Shown here: piece after piece, positions 54,311 to 62,293 of the stretch
Layout of the letters: each line of letters starts with the position of its first letter
Position numbering within the stretch: the stretch's first letter is position 1
Origin: UBA8752 sp002172485
GTDB taxonomy: Bacteria > Bacteroidota > Bacteroidia > Flavobacteriales_D > Sanyastnellaceae
Reading direction: 5' to 3'
Assembly (NCBI GenBank): GCA_042089915.1
Contig: JBELJZ010000007.1
Coordinates: 33,980-97,979 of the forward strand
DNA length: 64,000 bases
Notes under the pieces: model-generated
What the model was told of the DNA's origin: nothing
The model's database searches: none
Seen by the model: the letters and a program-made list of their open reading frames with translations, nothing else
Made by a program: the position numbers and the translations under genes

Positions 54311-54328
54311 GTGGGCCCTTACGCCCAC
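54311..54328 (-). promoter_or_regulatory. inverted repeat directly upstream of the T9SS protein start
   Basis: GTGGGC (54311-54316) pairs with GCCCAC (54323-54328) across a 6-base spacer and abuts the ATG at 54310. It may fold over the translation start or act as an operator; without a T-tract it is not a terminator. A possible -7 box TAACCTTC (54344-54337) lies just upstream, overlapping the stop of the neighbouring gene. Confidence 0.3.
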
Positions 54329-54341
54329 ACATCCCAGAAGG

Positions 54342-55262
54342 TTACAATCCCGGAATCGCGGGACCCAAGGTGGCCACACTCGACAATGCCAAGGCAAGCC
54401 AAGGCATGATTTTGGTGCCCTTCCAACCCGGCGGAAAACACCACGCCAAAGTCCACGTAACAACGCAGGCAGATCCAGTCAAGCGCAACGCTTGTCCGCT
54501 GCAATGGTCGAGGCCCACCCCCGTGGCGACCACCCCGATGACGGCGGTCAACAGACCCGGCCACTGGGTCCACTTGCGAACCACGCGCTGTCGCGCCGTT
54601 GCCCGAATCAAAGACTGCTGGCGCCAAACCCAACCGACCGCAGCCATCGGCGCCAATGCCCAGACCATTGGGCTGAGATTCACCGCACATTCGGACCATG
54701 GCATGGCATCCATGGCCACAGACCCGGTTGCCCACCATGTGACGCCGCCGCGAATCCACCAAGGCGTGGCCATCCCCAAGGCCCACATCAACGCTTCTGA
54801 AGCCTTGGGTGTGCGCCACACGAACAACACTCCCCCCAAAACGAGGCACCAGGCCGCCAATTCTGGAGCCAACATGGGCGCCAACCCAGCGGGCACCCCC
54901 AGCCAAAAATGGAGGTCCGGACGAGGTTCTCCCAGCCGAAGCCGGAGCCCTTGACCCACCGATACCCAGAGGAGTGCCATCCCCCACCACCAGGAATTCG
55001 GAGTGGTCCACAGCATGGGCGTCGCAGCGAGCACCCAAGCCCAACTCGGCACCATGCCGGGCCGTGTCCGCATGCCACTCTCGAGGTACATTCTGTGGAT
55101 CCAACGCGCCGAAACCAACACGGCCAGCCAAGCCGACCACGGCACCTCCACTGCAGCTCCACCTTGGAACGCCATCCATCCCCCCAATGCGAACAGCAAG
55201 GCAGACGTGAGGGGCACAATGCCCCAAGCGACCGGTTGACTGGATTGAAGTAGCCTGAGCAT
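54342..55262 (-). CDS. DUF6427-like integral membrane protein
   Basis: 306 residues with about eight to ten hydrophobic helices spread across the whole length and few charged residues (many Trp and Gly). No catalytic motif is seen. The setting beside a small membrane protein and purD matches the DUF6427 family of Flavobacteriales, which is uncharacterised; the assignment rests on topology and neighbours. Divergent from the 62-residue gene. Confidence 0.65.
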   Translation of the reverse strand: MLRLLQSSQPVAWGIVPLTSALLFALGGWMAFQGGAAVEVPWSAWLAVLVSARWIHRMYLESGMRTRPGMVPSWAWVLAATPMLWTTPNSWWWGMALLWVSVGQGLRLRLGEPRPDLHFWLGVPAGLAPMLAPELAAWCLVLGGVLFVWRTPKASEALMWALGMATPWWIRGGVTWWATGSVAMDAMPWSECAVNLSPMVWALAPMAAVGWVWRQQSLIRATARQRVVRKWTQWPGLLTAVIGVVATGVGLDHCSGQALRLTGSACVVTWTLAWCFPPGWKGTKIMPWLALALSSVATLGPAIPGL

Positions 55263-55275
55263 GCCGAAAGGTGAT

Positions 55276-55283
55276 TAAATTCG
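55276..55283 (+). promoter_or_regulatory. -7 box (TAAATTCG) for the small membrane protein
   Basis: One mismatch to TAnnTTTG, plus strand, 18 bases before the ATG at 55302. The nearest TTG upstream is 28 bases away, longer than usual. Confidence 0.35.
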
Positions 55284-55301
55284 CGACAGCAAAGCGTGAC
55301 C

Positions 55302-55490
55302 ATGAACGTTCAGGACATCATCACCCCCATTGGCAAGTTCATCCAGTGGACCTTCAACACCGTGCTCGTCCCGGCGAGCAACCCGTTCAACCTGGCGGTC
55401 ATCCTGCTCGTCGTGGGCGGCATCGCTTTCTGGCTCCGCAAGCAGCGCAAGTACACCGCTGCTGCCCGCCAGAACGGCGACATCATCTGA
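55302..55490 (+). CDS. small single-pass membrane protein, DUF6341-like
   Basis: 62 residues: an amphipathic start (MNVQDIITPIGKFIQWTFN), one transmembrane helix (about 29-47, FNLAVILLVVGGIAFWL) and a basic then polar tail (RKQRKYTAAARQNGDII). A small protein of this design lies between purD and DUF6427 genes in other Flavobacteriales (DUF6341), so it is probably real despite its size. An in-frame GTG at 55296 is an alternative start. Function unknown. Confidence 0.7.
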   Translation: MNVQDIITPIGKFIQWTFNTVLVPASNPFNLAVILLVVGGIAFWLRKQRKYTAAARQNGDII

Positions 55491-55516
55491 TTTTCTGTCG
55501 TCCACCCGGACGAGGC

Positions 55517-56797
55517 TCATCCCACCGACCCGATGTCGGTGCGGAACGTTTTGCCTTCGAATTCCACCTTGTCCACGAGGTCATAGGCTTTTTGCACGGC
55601 CTTCTCCAATTCCGCATCCATGCCGATGCACGCCAGGACACGCCCTCCTGAGGTGACGACTCGACCGCCATCCTGTCGCGTCCCAGCGTGGAACAAACGC
55701 TGATCGGCGTCCAAGTCCTTGGGGGCCGGAAGGGCCATGGGCACGCCCTTGTCGTACGCCCCCGGATAGCCTGCACTGGCTACGGTGACGGTGGCTGCTG
55801 CACGGGGAGACAGCGCCACGTCGATTTCGGACAGCAGGCCATTGGACAGGCCATCCATGAGGTGGAGCAAATCGGTCTCCAGCAAGGAGAGGATGATCTG
55901 GGTTTCCGGATCGCCAAGTCGGCAATTGTACTCGATCACGTATGGGTCCCCTTGCACCTTCATCAAGCCGAAGAAGAGGAATCCCTTGTATCCAAATCCA
56001 TCCCGCTGGATGCCACGGATGGTCGGAATCACGACCTGGTTCTTCACCTTTTCCATGAATTCCGGGGTCACATGCGGGACCGGACTGATGGCCCCCATCC
56101 CTCCGGTGTTGGGGCCGGTGTTGCCCTCTCCGATGCGCTTGTAGTCCATGGCGGACGGGAGCAGGCGCCAAGCATCGCCATCGGTCACGGCGAACATCGA
56201 CACCTCCACGCCCTTCAAGAACTCTTCGATGACCACCTCCTTTCCGGCACCGCCAAAGGCCTTGCCCTTGATCATGTCCTTGACAGCCTTCTCCGCTTCT
56301 GCGTAGTCTTCTGTGACAATCACGCCCTTGCCCGCTGCCAAGCCACTTGCCTTGACGACATACGGGGCCTTCATGGTCTTGAGGAACGCCACCGCATCTC
56401 GAATCTGCCCCTTGCCGAAGGTGGCAAACTTGGCGGTGGGAATGCGGTGGCGCTTCATGAAGTCCTTGGCGAACTTCTTGCTGCTCTCCAGCTGAGCGCC
56501 TTCCTTGCCAGGTCCGATGACCGCCACGTGGCCCAAGTCTTTGGCTTTGACAAAGTGGTCTACAATGCCTGCGGCCAATGGGGCTTCGGGGCCCACGACG
56601 ATCATGTGGATGTCCTGCTCACGCACGAAGGCCTCCACCCCCTTGAAGTCCATGGGGTCGAGGTCCACATTCTGCCCGAATTCCGCAGTACCGGCATTGC
56701 CGGGTCCAAAAAACAAGCCCTCCAGCAGGCTGCTGCTGGACACTTTCCAACCGATGGCGTGCTCGCGGCCGCCGGATCCAAGAATGAGTACGCGCAT
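55517..56797 (-). CDS. purD: phosphoribosylamine-glycine ligase
   Basis: Makes glycinamide ribonucleotide from phosphoribosylamine, glycine and ATP in purine synthesis. 426 residues: N-domain LILGSGGREHAIGWK, ATP-grasp region (VVKASGLAAGKGVIV, VVIEEFLKGVEVSMF, EYNCRLGDPETQ), and the C-terminal domain (TVTVASAGYPGAYDKG). Full length. An exact TAGTTTTG -7 box sits seven bases before the ATG. Convergent with the small membrane protein gene, 26 bases apart. Confidence 0.96.
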   Translation of the reverse strand: MRVLILGSGGREHAIGWKVSSSSLLEGLFFGPGNAGTAEFGQNVDLDPMDFKGVEAFVREQDIHMIVVGPEAPLAAGIVDHFVKAKDLGHVAVIGPGKEGAQLESSKKFAKDFMKRHRIPTAKFATFGKGQIRDAVAFLKTMKAPYVVKASGLAAGKGVIVTEDYAEAEKAVKDMIKGKAFGGAGKEVVIEEFLKGVEVSMFAVTDGDAWRLLPSAMDYKRIGEGNTGPNTGGMGAISPVPHVTPEFMEKVKNQVVIPTIRGIQRDGFGYKGFLFFGLMKVQGDPYVIEYNCRLGDPETQIILSLLETDLLHLMDGLSNGLLSEIDVALSPRAAATVTVASAGYPGAYDKGVPMALPAPKDLDADQRLFHAGTRQDGGRVVTSGGRVLACIGMDAELEKAVQKAYDLVDKVEFEGKTFRTDIGSVG

Positions 56798-56804
56798 AGC
56801 GCCT

Positions 56805-56812
56805 CAAAACTA
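56805..56812 (-). promoter_or_regulatory. -7 box (TAGTTTTG) for purD
   Basis: Exact TAnnTTTG match, minus strand, seven bases before the purD ATG. It shares its TA bases with an opposing box for the glycosyltransferase gene. Confidence 0.45.
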
Positions 56813-56818
56813 CCTTCG
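56811..56818 (+). promoter_or_regulatory. -7 box (TACCTTCG) for the glycosyltransferase gene
   Basis: One mismatch to TAnnTTTG, plus strand, 73 bases before the GTG start at 56892. Overlaps the opposing purD box by two bases. Confidence 0.3.
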
Positions 56819-56891
56819 CCACAGACCCGGAGGAGGGCAGGTTTTCAACACCGCGTTCCCATTCCTCACCAATCCGGGCACCTGAACAGGC

Positions 56892-58682
56892 GTGAAACCC
56901 AATTCCACCCCCCCGACAAAGGCGACCGACATCCGGTTGAGTGTGGTCGTGATCACGCGCAATGAGGCCCACAACCTCCCCCGTTTGCTCGATTCCGTCG
57001 CCGGATTGGCTGACGAGGTCATTGTGTTCGATTCGGGCAGCACCGATGGCACGGTGGACATCGCGAAGCGCGCTGGAGCCCAGGTGACCAACTGCGAATG
57101 GACGGGCTGGTCGGACACGAAGAACCGGGCCAATGCGGCCGCTTCTGGACAATGGATCCTCAGCCTGGATGCAGATGAGGCGCTGACCCCGGCCTCCACA
57201 GCGTCGATTCGCGCCTTCATTGAGAAACCCGCCCGCACGGACTCTGGCGCCCTGCGCGTCGGGGAAATCAACCGCTTGACACGGTATGTCGACCAATGGG
57301 TCCACCACAGTGGCTGGCACCCCGACCGCAAAGTGCGCCTGTGGCCGGCAAGTGCTGGATCTTGGTCTGGCGACATCCATGAGCGCATGTCGTTCGAGGG
57401 GCCGTCCAAGGTGACCCGCATCGATGGGGTGGTGGAGCACCACAGTTATCCCACGGTGGCCAGTCACCTTCACCAGATCGAGCGGTTCGGGGAAGTCTGG
57501 GCCCGCAGCCAGTTCGCCCTTGGGCGCAACAGCTTTGTGGCCGTGGCCTGCGTCAAGGTGGTGGCCCAGTGGATCAAGACGGCCTTCCTCAAGGGCGGCT
57601 TCCGGGACGGTCCTACCGGCTGGGCCATTGCGCGCAGGAGCGCTTGGGCCACGTGGCGAAAGCATGCCCGCCTGAGGGCCCTGCACCGCCCTGTGGCTGC
57701 CCCGCAGCGGGTGTTGATTGCCCGGACCGACGCCCTGGGCGACCTCATGTGCACCTTGCCGCTCGTGCGCGCCGTGAAGGAGGCGCACCCCAACGCGGTC
57801 GTCGACCTGTTGGTCCGGCCGTACGCTGCGCCCATTGGCCGCTGCGCCATCGGTGTTCGTGACGTGCTCGAGTGGACCGCGTCGTGTGCAGAGGAGCCGC
57901 GGGGTGCAGGCAAGGCCCTGCTCGAGCCAGGGCAATACGACGCTGTGGTCCTCGCATTCCCTGACCCCGCCGTCGTTCGGGCCGCCTGTGCTGCCCGCAT
58001 CCCCGTTCGCATTGGAACCGGACGAAGGCGGCACACCGTCCTGCGGCTCACCCACCGCAACTGGGACAGCCGAAAGCACTCCGGAGGGCACGAAGCCTGG
58101 CACGGGCTGCGGTTGTTGATGCCGCTCGGCGTGGATGTGCCTGACATTCGACCCACGGGCCAATTCCTCGAGCCACCTGCCCCAAGTGATCGGGTCCAGG
58201 GTTGGCTGGGCAAGCTGGGCTCCACCTTCATCCTGCTCCATCCCGGATCGCATGGCAGCGCCGGGAATGCGTCTCCGGACGCCTTTGCGCAATGGGCTTT
58301 GGCCTTGGCTGAATCCGGGCACCAGGTCGGATTTACGGGCACCTCTGCCGAAGGCGAAGCATTTGCCCCGAATCTGCCGGAACACCCCAGCATCCACGGG
58401 CTGTTTGGCGCCTTGGACCTGCGCGAACTCATGGCCCTTCAAGCCCAGGCCAAGTTGGTCATCGCCTCCAGCACCGGCCCCCTGCACACGGCCGCGGCTC
58501 TCGGGACGCCTGTGTTGGGCCTCTACCATGCTGCAGCGCCGGCTTGGCCACAACGCTGGGCGCCCATTGGACCTGCGGCCCATGTGCTGGTCACCTCAGA
58601 ATTCACCGAGGCCGGCTGCCTGAAGTTGTCCCCGGAATCGGTCCTGCAGGCCGCCAAGGAGGCCATGGCTACCTCCGCCTGA
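56892..58682 (+). CDS. fusion glycosyltransferase: GT2 (WaaE/KdtX-like) plus GT9 (heptosyltransferase-like)
   Basis: 596 residues in two modules. The first (about 14-260) is a GT2 enzyme: SVVVITRNEAHNLPRLLDSV, VFDSGSTDGTVDIA and the metal site DAD (93-95), followed by WSGDIHERM, resembling the LPS-core WaaE/KdtX group. The second (about 272-596) is GT9, like ADP-heptose:LPS heptosyltransferases: VLIARTDALGDLMCTLPLVR, HPGSHGSAGNASPD and STGPLHTAAALGTPVLGLY. The start is GTG at 56892; no ATG precedes the first strand. Probably builds lipopolysaccharide core at the cytoplasmic face, with heptose supplied via GmhA (inference). Its end overlaps the convergent O-antigen ligase gene by 14 bases. Confidence 0.88.
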   Translation: MKPNSTPPTKATDIRLSVVVITRNEAHNLPRLLDSVAGLADEVIVFDSGSTDGTVDIAKRAGAQVTNCEWTGWSDTKNRANAAASGQWILSLDADEALTPASTASIRAFIEKPARTDSGALRVGEINRLTRYVDQWVHHSGWHPDRKVRLWPASAGSWSGDIHERMSFEGPSKVTRIDGVVEHHSYPTVASHLHQIERFGEVWARSQFALGRNSFVAVACVKVVAQWIKTAFLKGGFRDGPTGWAIARRSAWATWRKHARLRALHRPVAAPQRVLIARTDALGDLMCTLPLVRAVKEAHPNAVVDLLVRPYAAPIGRCAIGVRDVLEWTASCAEEPRGAGKALLEPGQYDAVVLAFPDPAVVRAACAARIPVRIGTGRRRHTVLRLTHRNWDSRKHSGGHEAWHGLRLLMPLGVDVPDIRPTGQFLEPPAPSDRVQGWLGKLGSTFILLHPGSHGSAGNASPDAFAQWALALAESGHQVGFTGTSAEGEAFAPNLPEHPSIHGLFGALDLRELMALQAQAKLVIASSTGPLHTAAALGTPVLGLYHAAAPAWPQRWAPIGPAAHVLVTSEFTEAGCLKLSPESVLQAAKEAMATSA

Positions 58683-60180
58683 AAAACGCGGGCAGCGCGA
58701 GACACCACAAGGCGAGCGTCACGCCCGCTTGGGTCTGCAAGGTATCTTCCGTCAATCCGCTCATGGCCAAGACGAGCACAGCAGGCCAAGCTTGTGAAAT
58801 TCGCCCCCCTTGCAACAGGGCCCAGAGCCACAAAGCGAGGCCAACCCAACCCAGCCCCAGCATCAAAGACAAGTACTGCTGGTGGGGACGGTGCCGAGAT
58901 TCAGCCGGCCAATCCGGCCGGTGATTGGCATAGGCTTGTTCCATCGCCATTTGTGCATCCCCGGACCCCGTTCCGGCCATCCAAAACCCAAGCGCCATGC
59001 CATCTTCAATGGCTTGCCAGGCCGTTTTTTGGTAGACACTTCTCGCCAACAAACTCGCGTCCACACTTTGTCTGCCGTCCAACCACTGGCCCCAATTGAA
59101 GCACATCCGATTCCACCTCGGGGCCCAGCCGACCCCCTGCCATTCCACCACCGACGCGTAACCCATTTCAATGGCCGCCACTTCCTCCGCAGTCAGCGCC
59201 GCGACGCCCTCCCGGTCTTTCCGGAGCCCTTTGGAGGCGAGGAACCGAATCAGCCTCGGTTCCACTTCCTTGAACGGCACCGAACTGCGCTGCTTCCATC
59301 CATGGGCCAGTTCACCCCAAGCCACATGGGTCCAGATGAAATGGCCATTCTCCGTCGCCCTTTTGTCCAGCCGATGGACATAGGGTTCTCCCCCTGCTGT
59401 GCGCGCGGACAGGGAGGCGGTGTCCGGGAATGCGCTTGGCAACGCGGAAGTCAACCCCAATGTCACCGCGCTCCCCGCGCAAAACAGAACGGCCAAGTGA
59501 CGAACCACGCGCCGCTTGATGGGCCAGCGCAGCGACTCGGAGGATCGGCTGGCGTCCCATAGCATGGGGGCCCACCATGCCGCCGTGACCGCCCCGGCCA
59601 ACAAGCCTGTCAAACTCTCCGTCCACGTCCATGTGAGCCCCGCAGCGACCACCGCCAACCATGCCCAGCCACGCGAAAGGAAGTGAGCGGTCCAGGGCAA
59701 CAGCACCGCCCACCACAGCCCGAAACGGATGTGGGAAATGAAACGGGACGATGAACGTCCACCAAACGGCGCACCTTCCCAAACGTCCAGCCCCACCACA
59801 GCACACGTGGCCAACGTTGCGGAAAACACCGCGCAGCGCAGAACCCATTGCACTTCCACCTTGCTGTCGGGATGTTGTCCCGCCCACCAGGCCAAGCCCG
59901 CCACGAGCAGCGGCAACTTGACCCTCACGTCATGGATGGCCCCTGCCGGATTGGAGCTCCACAACGCCGAACACCCCGTCCAGAGGACGAGGCCCACCAA
60001 AGCCCAGCCTCCGAATGCCCCTCGATTCAAGGGCAGTCCCGTCTTGACCAAGGTCGCGATGGCCGCGAGCCCAAGTCCCGCTGTGGCCACGCTCATGAAC
60101 GCATTGGACCACGGGTAAGCCAGGGCCACAGCACACCAGGCTGCAGTCCAGATGTGACTTTGGTCCAAGCGGGGCTTCAT
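58669..60180 (-). CDS. O-antigen ligase / Wzy-like membrane protein
   Basis: 503 residues with about ten to twelve transmembrane helices and one large periplasmic loop (about 240-405), the topology of O-antigen ligase/polymerase (Wzy_C) proteins. The typical HPHxQYL-like phrase appears as RHRPHQQYLSLMLGLGW, followed by the last helices. Predicted to join or polymerise O-antigen chains carried on undecaprenyl diphosphate in the periplasm. Ligase and polymerase cannot be told apart from sequence. It starts within the stop of the S41 protease gene (ATGA). Confidence 0.78.
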   Translation of the reverse strand: MKPRLDQSHIWTAAWCAVALAYPWSNAFMSVATAGLGLAAIATLVKTGLPLNRGAFGGWALVGLVLWTGCSALWSSNPAGAIHDVRVKLPLLVAGLAWWAGQHPDSKVEVQWVLRCAVFSATLATCAVVGLDVWEGAPFGGRSSSRFISHIRFGLWWAVLLPWTAHFLSRGWAWLAVVAAGLTWTWTESLTGLLAGAVTAAWWAPMLWDASRSSESLRWPIKRRVVRHLAVLFCAGSAVTLGLTSALPSAFPDTASLSARTAGGEPYVHRLDKRATENGHFIWTHVAWGELAHGWKQRSSVPFKEVEPRLIRFLASKGLRKDREGVAALTAEEVAAIEMGYASVVEWQGVGWAPRWNRMCFNWGQWLDGRQSVDASLLARSVYQKTAWQAIEDGMALGFWMAGTGSGDAQMAMEQAYANHRPDWPAESRHRPHQQYLSLMLGLGWVGLALWLWALLQGGRISQAWPAVLVLAMSGLTEDTLQTQAGVTLALWCLALPAFFRRR

Positions 60181-61880
60181 CGGCGCGCGCCGTCCCGTTG
60201 CTGGGTGGGGTCCACTGGAGCCAAGATGGACGTCAACTCCTCACCGAACACCGACTGTGCACGGAGGACGGTCGGATCCACGGTCAAACTGCGTTCCACT
60301 ATCCCCGCTGCCAGGTGGAATCGGAGCACGACCTCTTCTTCCAAGGCCCTTCGGATCTCGGACTCAAACAACTGAAGGTCCCGCCCCAGATTCGGCTCCA
60401 ACGCAACCTCCAGTTGGTCCAAGGCTGCACCTGCAACGGATTGGTACTGCTCGAAATCAATGGCTTCTTCCAGGTCTTCCAATACGGCCATGCTTTCCGT
60501 CGAGTAAGCGAAGCCGTCGGACTCAAGGTGGTCCTCAAAGCCGCGCCAAGTGACGTCGTCCATCCGGTAACTCACGGGGTCTGGAACCACAGTGCTGTCC
60601 AACCCGGCTGCCACACGCGTGGCGTAATCGAAGACGGCAAAATCATCGAGCAAACTCTCCATCAAAGTGGACATGAAGGGGGTCTCCACCTCGATGTCAG
60701 GCTGGATGCCGCGGCCCTCGATGACAGGGCGCCCACCGGCTGTGGTGAACACGCGAAGCAGGGAATCGGACACAGCCTGGGCCTTGCCCTGGGCGTCCCG
60801 TTCTCCGCCATAATCCAAGCGCTGAATGCAACGGCCGCTGGCCGTGTAATACTTCGCCACGGTCACCTTGAGTCGGGTGTTGAAGGCCATGTCCTTGGTC
60901 TGTTGGACCAGGCCTTTTCCGAAACTGTCCATGCCGACGATGACGGCGCGGTCGAGGTCTTGAAGGGTGCCACTCACGATCTCGGAAGCACTGGCGGATT
61001 GGCCGTCGATGAGGACCACCAATGGCATGTCCGGCGCCGTGGGGCGGCCGAGGGCCGTGTACGACTTGTTCCACTTCTCGTCCTTGCCCCGGGTGGACAC
61101 GATTTCCGTCCCCTTGGGGACGAACAGATTGACAATCGCCACGCTCTCCTTGAGCAAGCCACCCCCATTGCCGCGCAAGTCCAGCACCAATTGCTCCATG
61201 CCGGCGCTGTCCCGCAACGCCATCAGGGCCTGACGCACCTCACCTGCAGAGCCACGGGTGAACTTGGAGAGGTAGATGTACCCCGTCTTGTCGTCCAACA
61301 TGCCGCTGTACGGCACAGCGGGCACCCGCACCTTGGCGCGCTCGACTTCAAATTCCAGCATGCCGCCGCCATAGGGGCGCTCCACGCCCAAGGTCACCGT
61401 ACTGCCGGATTCTCCTTGGAGCAGGTCGCCCAATTCGTCGGTGTCCATATCCGCGTCCACACGTCGGCCCGCCACGCTGCGCACCATGTCGCCAGGCCGA
61501 ATGCCCGCATTGTGCGCCGGATATCCTTTATACACCTCCACCACGGTCATGTCGCCGTCGATGGGCTGGACCAACGCGCCGATTCCCCCGTACTCGCCCG
61601 TGTTCATGAATCGGATGTCCTCGATCCGGGACTCCGGGTAGTACACCGTGTAGGGATCCAACTTGTCGAGCATGGCATCGATGGCCACGCGCATCAATGT
61701 TCCGGGCTCCGGTTCCTCCACGTAGAATTCATGCACGCCTCGAAAGACAGACGTCAGAATTTCGAGGTGCTTGGTGACTTCGAAGTAGGTGCCAGAAGGC
61801 CGGGCCGCGCGGACGCCGAGGATGACAGTCAGGACGAGGATGCCCATCCAGGCAGCGCGGGGGAGTCGGATGCGGTTCAT
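60177..61880 (-). CDS. S41 family C-terminal processing protease
   Basis: Periplasmic serine protease of the CtpA type. 567 residues: an N-terminal membrane anchor/signal (about 10-26), a helical lead, a PDZ domain (about 88-180, GIGALVQPIDGDMTVVEV...AGIRPGDMV) and the S41 core with the catalytic dyad Ser297 in SASASEI and Lys322 in FGKGLVQ. A C-terminal extension of about 160 residues is common in Bacteroidota members. Likely trims or degrades envelope proteins. Its ATG overlaps the rnpA stop (ATGA). Confidence 0.92.
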   Translation of the reverse strand: MNRIRLPRAAWMGILVLTVILGVRAARPSGTYFEVTKHLEILTSVFRGVHEFYVEEPEPGTLMRVAIDAMLDKLDPYTVYYPESRIEDIRFMNTGEYGGIGALVQPIDGDMTVVEVYKGYPAHNAGIRPGDMVRSVAGRRVDADMDTDELGDLLQGESGSTVTLGVERPYGGGMLEFEVERAKVRVPAVPYSGMLDDKTGYIYLSKFTRGSAGEVRQALMALRDSAGMEQLVLDLRGNGGGLLKESVAIVNLFVPKGTEIVSTRGKDEKWNKSYTALGRPTAPDMPLVVLIDGQSASASEIVSGTLQDLDRAVIVGMDSFGKGLVQQTKDMAFNTRLKVTVAKYYTASGRCIQRLDYGGERDAQGKAQAVSDSLLRVFTTAGGRPVIEGRGIQPDIEVETPFMSTLMESLLDDFAVFDYATRVAAGLDSTVVPDPVSYRMDDVTWRGFEDHLESDGFAYSTESMAVLEDLEEAIDFEQYQSVAGAALDQLEVALEPNLGRDLQLFESEIRRALEEEVVLRFHLAAGIVERSLTVDPTVLRAQSVFGEELTSILAPVDPTQQRDGARR

Positions 61881-62293
61881 TCGTTTTCGGATGCGGCCGT
61901 GGTCATGCGGCTCAGCAATTTGACCATTCCCCGCTCCACCTCATCGGCAGAGGGGAGGCCCTTGCCCACAAAGATGAGAACGACCGCACACTGTTGGTCC
62001 GGCGGAAGGGTCGCTTCAAAGGAGGAACGATGCAATCGCCACATTTCGCGCATCCATCGCTTGGTCATGTTGCGATCGACGGCCTTGCGCAGGCGCTTTT
62101 TGGACACGGTGAACGCCACGCGGGTGGGTGCCGGGCCGTCCGGCTTCACCAAAGCATAGCGGGCGATGAGGGGAAATCCTTTGGCCGTATCCCCTTCCGC
62201 GAAGACGCGGTCAATGACCACCCGCCGTTTGAGGCTGCGGTCCCGGCCTTGCTTGAGGTCCGGTGTTGGGGAGATGTGCTGCTCGGAAGTCAG
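61877..62293 (-). CDS. rnpA: ribonuclease P protein component, non-ATG start
   Basis: Protein subunit that helps RNase P RNA mature tRNA 5' ends. The basic RNMTKRWMRE motif and VAFTVSKKRLRKAV segment are diagnostic. A GTG at 62221 would give 114 residues but would remove the conserved N-terminal helix entry (here SLKRRVVIDRVFAEG). The frame is open upstream for 24 more codons, without any ATG, GTG or TTG, to a CTG at 62293 whose last two bases overlap the hemD stop (CTGA). I therefore extend the gene to 62293 (138 residues) as the likelier form; the start codon is uncertain. Coupled to hemD upstream and to the S41 gene downstream (ATGA). Confidence 0.8.
   Translation of the reverse strand: MTSEQHISPTPDLKQGRDRSLKRRVVIDRVFAEGDTAKGFPLIARYALVKPDGPAPTRVAFTVSKKRLRKAVDRNMTKRWMREMWRLHRSSFEATLPPDQQCAVVLIFVGKGLPSADEVERGMVKLLSRMTTAASENE

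Noticed and set aside
56619..58583. 654-codon open frame on the minus strand opposite the glycosyltransferase
   Set aside because: No motifs. The plus-strand GT2 and GT9 signatures are unambiguous, and the frame also runs into purD.
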